Shown: piece after piece, positions 7,790 through 16,078 of the stretch | How the letters are laid out: the number at the start of each line of letters is the position of its first letter | How positions within the stretch are numbered: the stretch's first letter is position 1 | Source: Bacteroidia bacterium | GTDB taxonomy: Bacteria > Bacteroidota > Bacteroidia > Bacteroidales > VadinHA17 | DNA length: 46,282 bases | Reading direction: 5' to 3' | NCBI GenBank assembly: GCA_026391595.1 | Contig: JAPLDY010000092.1 | Span: 1 to 46,282, forward strand | Notes under the pieces: model-generated | Seen by the model: the letters and a program-made list of their open reading frames with translations, nothing else | What the model was told of the DNA's origin: nothing | Database searches by the model: none | Program-made: the position numbers and the translations under genes

Positions 7790-7806
7790 TTGGCAGACAT
7801 TTTGCT
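7790..7806 (+). promoter_or_regulatory. Sigma-54 (-24/-12) promoter of grpE-dnaJ
   Basis: TTGGCAGACATTTTGCT matches the sigma-54 consensus TTGGCAcgnnnnTTGCW. The GG (7792-7793) and GC (7804-7805) are separated by exactly 10 nt. The predicted start is near 7817, 24 nt before the grpE ATG. No CIRCE/HrcA inverted repeat is present. Sequence match only; no expression data. Confidence 0.7.
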
Positions 7807-7840
7807 GATTAAGGAAATATCAATCGAAAATTTAATAGTA

Positions 7841-8476
7841 ATGGTGAAGAAGAAGACTCCTGAAGAGGAACAGGAAAGGCATGACGAAACATCTGATATT
7901 AAGGCGGATAACCATATTAAGAAAGATACTGACCAGACCGGATCAGTCGCTCCACCTTCAGAGGACCCTGCAGGAGAGGCTGATAAACCAGCCGGGGAAG
8001 AGGATAAAGCATCTGACAAAGTTGTAAAAGAGGGTAGCCTGCCTGAAGAAAAACTGGCAGAAATGCAAGACAAATATCTGCGTCTGTCAGCTGAATTTGA
8101 TAACTACAGAAAGCGTACCCTGCGCGAGAAAATGGAACTTTCAAAATATGCAAACGAAGATGTTCTCCTTAAGATCCTTCCGGTAATGGATGATTTCGAA
8201 AGAGCCCTTGTAAATATGGAAACTGCGACTGATTGCGCGGCTATAAAAAGCGGAATCGACCTTATTTACGTGAAGCTAACTGATTTCCTCAAACAGAACG
8301 AGATAAGTGAAATAGAATCTCTCAATTGTGCTTTCAATGTCGACCTTCACGATGCCGTTACCAAGACTCATGTTGAGGATGAATCTAAAAAAGGATTGAT
8401 AGTCGATGTTGTTAAAAAAGGATACTATCTGAAGGACAAGGTAATAAGACATGCTAAGGTTGTAATAGGAGAATAA
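7841..8476 (+). CDS. grpE: GrpE nucleotide-exchange factor
   Basis: Cochaperone that releases ADP from DnaK and so works with DnaJ in the Hsp70 folding cycle. It has 211 residues. A long acidic, low-complexity N-terminal region (to about residue 75) leads to a coiled coil ([28 protein letters not shown] is the central helix region, residues about 71-98) and then the beta domain with [11 protein letters not shown] and the terminal [16 protein letters not shown] signature. The ATG at 7841 is chosen because it falls 24 nt after the predicted sigma-54 transcript start; the frame is open back to 7790, which is inside the promoter. dnaJ follows after 4 nt. dnaK is not in the window. Confidence 0.95.
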   Translation: MVKKKTPEEEQERHDETSDIKADNHIKKDTDQTGSVAPPSEDPAGEADKPAGEEDKASDKVVKEGSLPEEKLAEMQDKYLRLSAEFDNYRKRTLREKMELSKYANEDVLLKILPVMDDFERALVNMETATDCAAIKSGIDLIYVKLTDFLKQNEISEIESLNCAFNVDLHDAVTKTHVEDESKKGLIVDVVKKGYYLKDKVIRHAKVVIGE

Positions 8477-8480
8477 TTGC

Positions 8481-9629
8481 ATGGAAAAAAGAGATTTTTA
8501 TGAGGTTCTCGGTGTATCCAAAAATGACACCAAGGATGAGATCAAAAAGGCCTACAGAAAGCAGGCTTTGAAATATCATCCTGATAAAAATCCTGGAGAC
8601 AAGAAGGCTGAGGAAAACTTCAAGGAGGCTGCTGAAGCCTATGAAGTCCTGAGCAACGATGAAAAGAAAGCCAGGTACGATCGTTTTGGTCATGCAGGTA
8701 TGAGCGGAGCCAGTGGCGGATTCAGTGGCGGTGGAATGACAATGGATGATATTTTTTCCTCCTTTGGTGATATTTTCGGTGATGCATTCGGAGGTTTCGG
8801 TGGATTCGGTAACAGCAGACGAAGCTCACGCAGAGTAAACAAGGGAACCAACCTGAGAGTAAAAGTCAAGCTTTCTCTTAATGAAATAGCCAATGGCGCT
8901 GAAAAAAAGATCAAAGTCACAAAATACGATACATGCGCTGCCTGCGGGGGAACTGGCGCTGCTGATTCAAACAGCATTTCAAGTTGTGCAACCTGCCACG
9001 GATCAGGACATGTGACCCGGCTTACAAATACCATACTCGGGCAGATGCAAACTTCGTCGGTTTGTCCGGCATGCGGTGGAGAAGGAAAGACAATAACCAG
9101 AAAATGTCCTTCGTGCTATGGCGAAGGAGTTGTTCAGAAAGAAGATATTATTAAGATAAATATCCCTGCAGGGGTTGGTAAAGGGATGCAGATGACTGTC
9201 AATGGAAAAGGCAATGCCCCCCGTCGTGGCGGTGTAAACGGCGACCTTCTTGTAGTTATTGACGAAGAAGAGCATCCTGATCTGATAAGGGAGGGTAACG
9301 ACCTGATTTACAATCTTTTTATAAGCATCCCAGATGCAGTCCTGGGGACGCACGTAGAGGTGCCTACAGTTGATAATAACGTAAAAATAAAAATTGAACC
9401 CGGCACTCAGCCAGGAAAGATTCTGCGTCTCAGGGGAAAAGGCCTGCCGGAAGTGAACGGCTATGGCCACGGAGACCTTCTCGTTAACGTCAATGTATGG
9501 ATACCCAGGAACCTGAACAGGGAGGAAATCAAGATCATCGAAAAATTCAGGGAGTCCGGCTCTTTTACACCAAACCCCGATAAAGACGATAAGGGTTTTT
9601 TTGAAAGGATGAGAGGGTACTTCGAGTAA
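8481..9629 (+). CDS. dnaJ: Chaperone DnaJ
   Basis: Hsp40 cochaperone that delivers unfolded clients to DnaK and stimulates its ATPase. It is a full-length type I DnaJ of 382 residues. The J domain has H33-P34-D35, followed by a Gly/Phe-rich linker (about 72-112). Four zinc-finger repeats start near residue 152: [24 protein letters not shown] and CPSCYGEG. The client-binding beta domains and a dimerisation tail end the protein. It lies 4 nt after grpE and clearly shares its transcript, so it is probably under the same sigma-54-like promoter. Confidence 0.97.
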   Translation: MEKRDFYEVLGVSKNDTKDEIKKAYRKQALKYHPDKNPGDKKAEENFKEAAEAYEVLSNDEKKARYDRFGHAGMSGASGGFSGGGMTMDDIFSSFGDIFGDAFGGFGGFGNSRRSSRRVNKGTNLRVKVKLSLNEIANGAEKKIKVTKYDTCAACGGTGAADSNSISSCATCHGSGHVTRLTNTILGQMQTSSVCPACGGEGKTITRKCPSCYGEGVVQKEDIIKINIPAGVGKGMQMTVNGKGNAPRRGGVNGDLLVVIDEEEHPDLIREGNDLIYNLFISIPDAVLGTHVEVPTVDNNVKIKIEPGTQPGKILRLRGKGLPEVNGYGHGDLLVNVNVWIPRNLNREEIKIIEKFRESGSFTPNPDKDDKGFFERMRGYFE

Positions 9630-9678
9630 CAGAGTTTTCTTATATTTACATCTTACTTTTAACTTAACCATCATATTT

Positions 9679-10587
9679 ATGCCACTTTTCGAAGCAAAGA
9701 ATGTAACCAAGATGTTCGGGGATTTCACGGCACTTGATAACGTCAGCATTTCGGTGCCGGAACGATGCATCTACGGGCTTCTTGGACCAAACGGTGCCGG
9801 GAAAACCACTTTGATCAGGATAATCAATCAGATAACCGGTCCCGATTCAGGAGAACTTTTCCTTAATGGCAAAAAGCTTAAACCTGAAGATGTTGCAACA
9901 ATAGGCTACCTGCCTGAAGAACGCGGCCTGTACAGAAAAATGAAAGTCGGCGAAGAGGCCGTTTACTTTGCCCAACTGAAAGGACTTCCAAAAGCTGAAG
10001 CCATAAGAAGGCTTAAGTACTGGTTTAAAAAACTGGATATGGTCGACTGGTGGGGGAAGAAAGTGGAAGAGCTTTCCAAGGGAATGCAGCAGAAGGTTCA
10101 GTTTATAACAACTATCCTTCATGAGCCAAAACTGATAATCTTTGATGAACCATTCACCGGATTCGACCCCGTCAATGCAAACACCATCAAGAATGAGATC
10201 CTTTTCCTGAGGGAAAAAGGCGCCACAATTATCTTTTCAACCCATAACATGGCTTCTGTTGAGGAATTATGCGATAATATTACACTTATCAATAAGGCAA
10301 AAACCATTCTTGAGGGAAGCGTGGATGAAATAAGGAGCAAATGGGCTGCAAACGAGTATGATCTTATTCTCCATGGAGATGTCAAAATACAGGGAAATGG
10401 CCAGTATAATATACTTAAACAGGTATTTGAAAATGACAGATCTACCGTAAGGCTGAAAACAGTCAGTGATATCTCGACAAATGAGATCCTGAATAATATC
10501 ATGAAATCAGGGAAAATCATTTCTTTTAATCCTGCCCTTCCATCGATGAACGAAATATTCATCAGGGTTGTTGAATCACGCAACTAA
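9679..10587 (+). CDS. ABC transporter ATP-binding protein (NatA-like)
   Basis: A 302-residue ATPase subunit of an ABC-2 type exporter. Walker A GPNGAGKTT at 36-44, the Q-loop region YLPEERGLYRKM, signature LSKGMQQK near 134, Walker B LIIFDEP and the H-loop STHN are all intact. The C-terminal 80 residues form the extension typical of the DrrA/NatA group. The next gene, 30 nt downstream, is the matching permease; NatAB-like pairs are proposed to export Na+ or other small solutes, but the substrate here is unknown. It starts 49 nt after dnaJ; an imperfect TACTTTTA in the gap could be its own promoter. Confidence 0.92.
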   Translation: MPLFEAKNVTKMFGDFTALDNVSISVPERCIYGLLGPNGAGKTTLIRIINQITGPDSGELFLNGKKLKPEDVATIGYLPEERGLYRKMKVGEEAVYFAQLKGLPKAEAIRRLKYWFKKLDMVDWWGKKVEELSKGMQQKVQFITTILHEPKLIIFDEPFTGFDPVNANTIKNEILFLREKGATIIFSTHNMASVEELCDNITLINKAKTILEGSVDEIRSKWAANEYDLILHGDVKIQGNGQYNILKQVFENDRSTVRLKTVSDISTNEILNNIMKSGKIISFNPALPSMNEIFIRVVESRN

Positions 10588-10617
10588 GACCTACCAAAAA
10601 ACTGAAAAATACTGATT

Positions 10618-11973
10618 ATGAATAAGGTATCTGTTATAATAAAAAGAGAATATCTGACAAGGGTCAGGAAGAAATCATTTCTCGTAATGACAATTCTTGC
10701 TCCATTGCTGATGGCATCTCTCATCATTATTATGCCTGCAATGATGGTTACCGGCAATAAGGAGTTCAAGAAAATAGCTGTTATCGACGACGGAGCCAAC
10801 ATATATGGAACTGCAATTCCCGATACAAAGGATGCAGACTTTATATACCTGGGGAACGCAGACAAAAACGCACTGATACAGAATTTTGATTCTGCAGGAT
10901 ATTATGCAGTTCTTTATATTTCTCCGAAATCAGAAAATTCCCCGATAATCTATTCCAAGAAACAGCCTCCGATTATGCTGCTCGATCACATTTCAGGATC
11001 ACTTGAAAAAGAGATTGAAAAAACGAGGCTGCTTCAGTACAACATTGAGAATCTTGATTCGATCCTCAAACAGATAAGGACACAGGTTGTACCCGTCACA
11101 AAAATAGTCGACGAAGCCGGGAAGCAGACTGAAACCAGCACAGGGATAGCGATGGCTCTAGCCTATATCGGCGGATTCGTTATGTATATGCTCGTATTCA
11201 TGTTCGGCGCACAGGTTATGAGAGGCGTCATTGAAGAAAAAGTCAGCCGGGTGGTTGAGGTTATTGTATCATCCGTGAAACCGGTACAGCTTATGATGGG
11301 AAAGATCATAGGTGTTGCACTGGTTGGTCTTACACAGTTCATGATCTGGGTCATCCTGACAATGGGAGCTGTCGCCGTTCTCAAATCGGTGGTCCTCAAG
11401 AAAACCAATATGACTGAGATTACACAGAACATAACTCAAAGCGTTATGACAGAGAATCAGACGCCAGCCCCGGCATCTGCTACACCAGCCACTCAAATAT
11501 CTCCGGAAATGGCAGAGTTTTCAAAGCTCTTCGACAATGCAATGAACCAGAACTGGCCCCTGATAATATTATCATTCATTTTCTATTTTATTACCGGCTA
11601 CCTTCTTTATGCATCTGTCTTTGCGGCGATAGGGTCGGCTGTCGATAATGAAACTGAAACACAGCAGTTTATGCTGCCTGTTACAATACCTATTATTCTG
11701 GGCCTTATTGTCGCAATGGGAACAATGCAAAATCCTGAAAGCCCTCTTTCCTTCTGGTTTTCAATGATTCCATTGACTTCACCCATAGTTATGATGGCAA
11801 GAATTCCTTTTGGCGTACCGGCCTGGCAAATCATTCTGTCAATGTCCCTGATGGTGGTTACATTCCTTGCTTTTGTATGGATGGCCGCCAAGGTTTACCG
11901 GACAGGTATCCTTATGTACGGCAAAAAAGCTTCCTGGAAGGAAATGTGGAAATGGCTGAGATATACGGGATAG
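10618..11973 (+). CDS. ABC-2 type transporter permease (NatB-like)
   Basis: A 451-residue membrane subunit partnering the preceding ATPase. An N-terminal amphipathic region (IIKREYLTRVRKKSFLV) leads into the first helix, followed by a large extracytoplasmic domain (about residues 45-180) and then five or six helices. There is a Pro/Ala/Thr-rich loop (about 280-298: TPAPASATPATQ). This arrangement is typical of ABC-2 (PF12698-type) permeases such as NatB and YhaP. The stop codon TAG runs straight into a heptamer repeat array, so the 3' UTR is repeat-derived. Confidence 0.9.
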   Translation: MNKVSVIIKREYLTRVRKKSFLVMTILAPLLMASLIIIMPAMMVTGNKEFKKIAVIDDGANIYGTAIPDTKDADFIYLGNADKNALIQNFDSAGYYAVLYISPKSENSPIIYSKKQPPIMLLDHISGSLEKEIEKTRLLQYNIENLDSILKQIRTQVVPVTKIVDEAGKQTETSTGIAMALAYIGGFVMYMLVFMFGAQVMRGVIEEKVSRVVEVIVSSVKPVQLMMGKIIGVALVGLTQFMIWVILTMGAVAVLKSVVLKKTNMTEITQNITQSVMTENQTPAPASATPATQISPEMAEFSKLFDNAMNQNWPLIILSFIFYFITGYLLYASVFAAIGSAVDNETETQQFMLPVTIPIILGLIVAMGTMQNPESPLSFWFSMIPLTSPIVMMARIPFGVPAWQIILSMSLMVVTFLAFVWMAAKVYRTGILMYGKKASWKEMWKWLRYTG

Positions 11974-12003
11974 GCGACCGGCGACCGGCGAACAGTGACC
12001 GGC
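11973..12003 (+). repeat. Heptamer tandem array abutting the permease stop codon
   Basis: Starting at the G of the TAG stop, the sequence has a clear 7-nt period: GGCGACC at 11973-11979 and again at 11980-11986, GGCGAAC at 11987-11993, AGTGACC at 11994-12000, then GGC. One of four heptamer arrays in the window that begin directly at a stop codon. Confidence 0.75.
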
Positions 12004-12013
12004 CAAAAAAGAT

Positions 12014-12029
12014 CCCCTCCCGGGAGGGG
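12014..12029. repeat. 16-bp GC-rich perfect palindrome
   Basis: CCCCTCCCGGGAGGGG is a perfect palindrome, followed by AAGGGGGTGGG. It looks like a short member of the CCCCC...GGGGG intergenic family seen at 13237, 30901, 30986, 44080 and 46017. It lies 31 nt upstream of the response-regulator start and could also fold as a hairpin in the leader. Confidence 0.6.
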
Positions 12030-12060
12030 AAGGGGGTGGGTTCATTTAATTAAAAGAATA

Positions 12061-13236
12061 ATGTCCAAGATCTTAGTTATTGATGACGAGAAGGCGATCC
12101 GGAACACTCTGAAGGAGGTCCTTGAATACGAGAAGCATGAAATTGATCTCGCAGAAGACGGACCTACGGGACTTGAACTTTTCTCAAACAACACATATGA
12201 CATTATCCTCTGCGACATCAAAATGCAGAAGATGGACGGCATTGAGGTTCTCCAGAAAATTATGGAGATCTCCACAGTCACGCCCGTAATTATGATCTCA
12301 GGTCACGGAAATATCGACACAGCTGTTGATGCAATAAAGAAGGGAGCTTTCGACTTTCTGGAAAAACCTCTTGATCTTAACAGGCTACTGATCACCATTC
12401 GCAATGCAAAGGATAAATCCACATTGATAAACCAAACTCAGGTGCTGAAGAACAAAGTCAGCAAAATATATGAGATTGTCGGCGAGTCTGATGCTATCCT
12501 TAAGTTGAAGGAGATGATCGACAGGATAGCGCCCACTGAAGCAAGGGTTCTGATAACCGGTGCAAACGGTACCGGCAAGGAACTTGTGGCTCACCAGATA
12601 CACGAAAAAAGCAGCAGGGCAAAAGCACCGTTTGTTGAAGTAAACTGCGCAGCCATCCCTTCGGAACTTATTGAGAGTGAGCTGTTCGGACATGAGAAAG
12701 GATCATTTACTTCTGCTATAAAGCAGCATATCGGGAAATTTGAACAGGCTAATGGGGGAACCCTGTTCCTAGACGAGATCGGCGATATGAGCCTGTCAGC
12801 ACAGGCTAAAGTGTTGCGTGCCCTCCAGGAGAACAGGATAACCCGGGTAGGCTCCGACAAGGATATACAGGTAAACGTAAGGGTGATAACCGCTACCAAT
12901 AAAAACATAAAAAAAGAGATCGAAAGCAACGGTTTCAGGGAAGATCTTTATCACAGACTGAGTGTAATCCTCATTCATGTACCTTCTTTAAACGAGCGCG
13001 AAGAAGATATACCTCTTCTTGCGGATCATTTTAACTCACTGATCTGCAAGGAGTACGGCATGAGCAAGAAGAGTATCAGAAAAGATGCAATAAAAGAACT
13101 TCAGAAAATTCAGTGGACCGGCAATATCCGGGAGTTCAGGAATGTACTGGAACGACTGATTATTCTCTGCAAGGACGAAATAACCGGAGCTGATGTTCTG
13201 GCATATGCCCGGCCGGTTTCAGCTGGAAATGTCTGA
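12061..13236 (+). CDS. Sigma-54-type response regulator (receiver + AAA+), no HTH
   Basis: A 391-residue regulator. The receiver domain (1-120) has D9-D10 and phosphoacceptor D52. The AAA+ domain (about 135-375) has Walker A GANGTGK at 167-173, Walker B GGTLFLDEIGDM and the R-finger region FREDLYHRL. The sigma-54 contact loop, usually GAFTGA, is GSFTSA at 214-219. The protein ends 15-20 residues after the AAA+ lid, so the Fis-type DNA-binding domain normally present (total about 450-470) is missing. It may act from solution without an enhancer site, or rely on a partner. The ATG at 12061 starts the conserved SKILVIDDE; the upstream open frame is in repeat DNA. No histidine kinase is nearby. 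Related HTH-less regulators appear to be common in Bacteroidetes. Confidence 0.92.
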   Translation: MSKILVIDDEKAIRNTLKEVLEYEKHEIDLAEDGPTGLELFSNNTYDIILCDIKMQKMDGIEVLQKIMEISTVTPVIMISGHGNIDTAVDAIKKGAFDFLEKPLDLNRLLITIRNAKDKSTLINQTQVLKNKVSKIYEIVGESDAILKLKEMIDRIAPTEARVLITGANGTGKELVAHQIHEKSSRAKAPFVEVNCAAIPSELIESELFGHEKGSFTSAIKQHIGKFEQANGGTLFLDEIGDMSLSAQAKVLRALQENRITRVGSDKDIQVNVRVITATNKNIKKEIESNGFREDLYHRLSVILIHVPSLNEREEDIPLLADHFNSLICKEYGMSKKSIRKDAIKELQKIQWTGNIREFRNVLERLIILCKDEITGADVLAYARPVSAGNV

Positions 13237-13300
13237 CCCCCCTGCCCCTCCCGATACGTTTTCGCTCCGCTCAAACTATCGGGACAGGCTCTAAAGGGGG
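13237..13300. repeat. CCCCC...GGGGG intergenic palindrome element
   Basis: Outer arms CCCCC (from 13237) and GGGGG (13296-13300) enclose an inner stem CCCGATA (13250-13256) / TATCGGG (13277-13283), followed by ACAGGCTC. It lies directly after the response-regulator stop and 14 nt before aspA. Same layout as the elements at 30901 and 30986. Confidence 0.75.
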
Positions 13301-13314
13301 TTAATTAATATAAT

Positions 13315-14754
13315 ATGTATCGTATAGAAAAAGACTCTCTGGGCGAACGGCAGATTCCAGCCGATGCACTTTACGGGATACATGCCCTGAGGGCCAGAGA
13401 GAATTTCCCAGGTAATAATTCATTCCCTGTCGAATGGTATAAGGCTGTAGGTATTACAAAATCAGCATGCTACCGGACCTACAGAAAATTTCGCAATGCT
13501 GCATTTTCGAAGCTCGGCGATAAGATTCCATTCAGAACAATTAACGATACAACTCTTGAGGCCCTTATAAAAGCAGCCGGTGAGGTTGCCGGCGGGTTGC
13601 ATTACGATCAGTTTATTGTTCCTGCAGTTCAGGGAGGAGCAGGAACAAGCATTAATATGAATATCAATGAGATAATAGCCAACGCTGCCCTTCTGGGCAC
13701 TGGGAAGAGATGCGGCGACTACAGCTTTATAGATCCCACTGAAGACGCAAATATTTACCAGTCGACGAATGATGTTATTCCAACGGCACTTACTGTTGCC
13801 GTAATGAAATTACTCCGGGAACTTGAAGATGCAATAAACAATCTCCGTCAGACGATCGAGCAGATTGAACAGCACAGCAGGGATAAGCTGCGTCCCGGCT
13901 ATACACAGATGCAGGAGGCTGTGCCTTCATCTTTCGGAAAGCTTTTCAGTACTTATAATGAAGCGCTCTCACGCGACTGGTGGAGGGTTTCAAAATGCTT
14001 CGAAAGGATCAAGCAGGTGAACCTGGGAGGCGGTGCCACCGGAACAGGTATGTCTATCCCACGCTACTTCATTATGGAAGTGGTACCTGAACTTAGGAGC
14101 CTTACAGGATTGCAGTTATCACATAGTGAGAATCTTCCGGATGCCACTTCGAATCTCGACAGATGGGTTGAGATGCATGCCACCCTAAAAGCCCATGCTG
14201 TAAATATCGAAAAGATGGCATCAGATCTCCGCCTCCTGGCATCTGATATTGCTGTTCACAGAACAATTTCTATTCCTGAAAAGCAGGTGGGAAGTTCTAT
14301 CATGCCGGGTAAGGTTAATCCTGTCATCCCTGAATATGCAATTTCTGTTTCACACAAGGTGTACTCCAACGATATCCTCATCAGTTCGCTCAGCGGCCAG
14401 GGTACGCTTGAGCTGAATGCATATCTACCGGTAATCGGTTGTGCTGTCATCGAAAGTCTCAATTTGCTCATATCCTGTAATAACACTCTTTTGGAAAATC
14501 TCTTTAAAGGTCTTATTATCAACGAATCGGCAGGATATAATTCATTGATACATAGTCCCTCCGTTACTACTGCTCTTACGCCATATATAGGTTATCATAA
14601 AGCTTCTGAACTGGCGAAGCTGATCAGGGATAGGAAGATCGATATCTTCGAAGCAAACAGCATTCTTAAAGTAATTGACCAGGAAAAACTAAAGACAATT
14701 CTTTTACCGGGCAATCTCCTGAAATTGGGTTTTTCGCTTGATGAAATTTGCTAA
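13315..14754 (+). CDS. aspA: Aspartate ammonia-lyase
   Basis: Cytoplasmic homotetrameric lyase that converts L-aspartate to fumarate and ammonia. It has 479 residues, the expected length. The N-terminus follows the aspartase pattern (RIEKDSLGERQIPADALYGIHALRARENF), and the flexible catalytic loop reads GSSIMPGKVNPVIPE. The VxPE ending favours aspartase over class II fumarase, which normally has TQCE there. TSTND-type sequence QSTNDVIPTALT is also present. hydF follows in the same direction after 94 nt. Aspartase genes are known to occur beside [FeFe]-hydrogenase maturation genes, so a link to H-cluster assembly or to fumarate/ammonia supply is plausible. Confidence 0.92.
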   Translation: MYRIEKDSLGERQIPADALYGIHALRARENFPGNNSFPVEWYKAVGITKSACYRTYRKFRNAAFSKLGDKIPFRTINDTTLEALIKAAGEVAGGLHYDQFIVPAVQGGAGTSINMNINEIIANAALLGTGKRCGDYSFIDPTEDANIYQSTNDVIPTALTVAVMKLLRELEDAINNLRQTIEQIEQHSRDKLRPGYTQMQEAVPSSFGKLFSTYNEALSRDWWRVSKCFERIKQVNLGGGATGTGMSIPRYFIMEVVPELRSLTGLQLSHSENLPDATSNLDRWVEMHATLKAHAVNIEKMASDLRLLASDIAVHRTISIPEKQVGSSIMPGKVNPVIPEYAISVSHKVYSNDILISSLSGQGTLELNAYLPVIGCAVIESLNLLISCNNTLLENLFKGLIINESAGYNSLIHSPSVTTALTPYIGYHKASELAKLIRDRKIDIFEANSILKVIDQEKLKTILLPGNLLKLGFSLDEIC

Positions 14755-14777
14755 TTTTTTCTTTGACTGAGCTCGCT

Positions 14778-14800
14778 GGCGCGGATTTGCAATCCATGCC
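14778..14800. repeat. Imperfect palindrome between aspA and hydF
   Basis: GGCGCGGATT (14778-14787), spacer TGC, then AATCCATGCC (14791-14800); 8 of 10 positions pair. It looks like an interspersed hairpin rather than a terminator, since no T-run follows. Confidence 0.4.
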
Positions 14801-14823
14801 TGATCAGGTGTATATTAAATTAC

Positions 14824-14831
14824 TACTTTTG
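14824..14831 (+). promoter_or_regulatory. Bacteroidetes-type -7 element for hydF
   Basis: TACTTTTG matches TAnnTTTG, 17 nt upstream of the hydF ATG. It implies that hydF has its own promoter despite following aspA. No TTTG -33 element is seen at 19-21 nt. Confidence 0.5.
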
Positions 14832-14848
14832 CATCAAATTGATAACTA

Positions 14849-16078
14849 ATGTCCAAGGGCAGGGAATCAAAACCGCATATTGGTATCTACGGCCGGCGCA
14901 ATAATGGAAAGAGTAGTCTTATTAATTGCCTTGCAGGTCAGGATATTGCAATTGTCTCCGATCATGCAGGTACTACTACTGATCCTGTAAAAAAGTCATT
15001 TGAGATTACAGGTTTTGGTCCTGTGATCCTTGTCGATACTGCCGGGATAGACGACTCAGGCGACCTTGGAAATAAAAGAGTAGGGAAGACATTACAAACC
15101 CTGGATATCATTGATCTGGCCTTGCTGGTTGTCTCTGAAAATTCCTGGAGTGAATTTGAGGAGAGCCTTATTTCGAAATTCAGGTCTCATGATATACCTT
15201 TCATTATAATCCACAATAAATCAGACATTAGCGAACCTACCCCGGAATTCATTTCCGTGGTCCGGGAAAAAGCAGATACAGAACTGTTCGAATTTTCTGC
15301 TGTCGATAAAAGAAATTATGAAAAACTGATAGGCCTTATCCGCACAACCATTCCGGAACATTCATACAGGACCCCTACTCTTCTTGGAGATCTGATAAAT
15401 TACGGCGACATAGTCATTCTGATCACTCCTATCGATGTGGAAGCCCCGGCCGGAAGGCTCATTCTGCCACAGGTGCAAGCTATCCGTGATATTCTTGATA
15501 ATGACGCAGTTGCTATTGTACTGAAAGAAAGGGAGGTGGATGCATTCCTTAAGAAAACGAAGATCAGACCGGCTCTCGCTGTCACTGACTCACAGGTCTT
15601 CGTAAAAGCCGACGCTTCAATCCCGCATGATATTCCTCTTACCAGCTTCAGCATTCTTCTGGCAAGGTTCAAGGGCGATTTTGAAAATTACCTGAAGGGA
15701 ACCCCAAAAATATCAGAACTAAAGGATGGCGACAGGGTACTGCTCCTTGAATCATGCTCGCATCATGTTGCCTGCGACGATATCGGCAGAACTAAGATCC
15801 CGAGATGGATTACCAGTTTTACCGGTAAAAAGATTGAATATGATGTTGTTGCCGGTCTCGATATCTTACCCAGGCCTATTACCGATTATTCCCTGCTCAT
15901 CCAGTGTGGAGGATGCATGATTACAAGAAGACAGCTTTTTAACAGGCTGCAGCCGGCAATAAAAGAAGGTATACCTGTAACTAACTATGGAATGGCAATA
16001 GCTTATGTACAGGGTATCTACAAGAGGGCGATTGCGCCTTTCATCTTAGGAAGAAACCATACCGATACATATCTTTAA
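14849..16078 (+). CDS. hydF: [FeFe]-hydrogenase maturation GTPase HydF
   Basis: Scaffold/GTPase on which the 2Fe subcluster of the H-cluster is built before transfer to HydA. It has 409 residues. The GTPase domain has the P-loop GRRNNGKSS (15-23), switch G(T)TTDP, the DTAG box and NKSD. A dimerisation domain and a C-terminal Fe-S domain follow. The expected CxHx46-53HCxxC motif is met as C303-x-H305, 46 residues, then Q352-C353-x-x-C356, so the third His is Gln here. The three cysteines that hold the 4Fe-4S cluster are kept. The partners HydE and HydG and the hydrogenase itself are not in the window. Its presence predicts an active [FeFe]-hydrogenase elsewhere. Confidence 0.95.
   Translation: MSKGRESKPHIGIYGRRNNGKSSLINCLAGQDIAIVSDHAGTTTDPVKKSFEITGFGPVILVDTAGIDDSGDLGNKRVGKTLQTLDIIDLALLVVSENSWSEFEESLISKFRSHDIPFIIIHNKSDISEPTPEFISVVREKADTELFEFSAVDKRNYEKLIGLIRTTIPEHSYRTPTLLGDLINYGDIVILITPIDVEAPAGRLILPQVQAIRDILDNDAVAIVLKEREVDAFLKKTKIRPALAVTDSQVFVKADASIPHDIPLTSFSILLARFKGDFENYLKGTPKISELKDGDRVLLLESCSHHVACDDIGRTKIPRWITSFTGKKIEYDVVAGLDILPRPITDYSLLIQCGGCMITRRQLFNRLQPAIKEGIPVTNYGMAIAYVQGIYKRAIAPFILGRNHTDTYL

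Noticed and set aside
13234-13300. A frameshifted HTH domain after the response regulator
   Set aside because: The following DNA is a repeat element of the CCCCC...GGGGG family and codes for nothing like an HTH in any frame.
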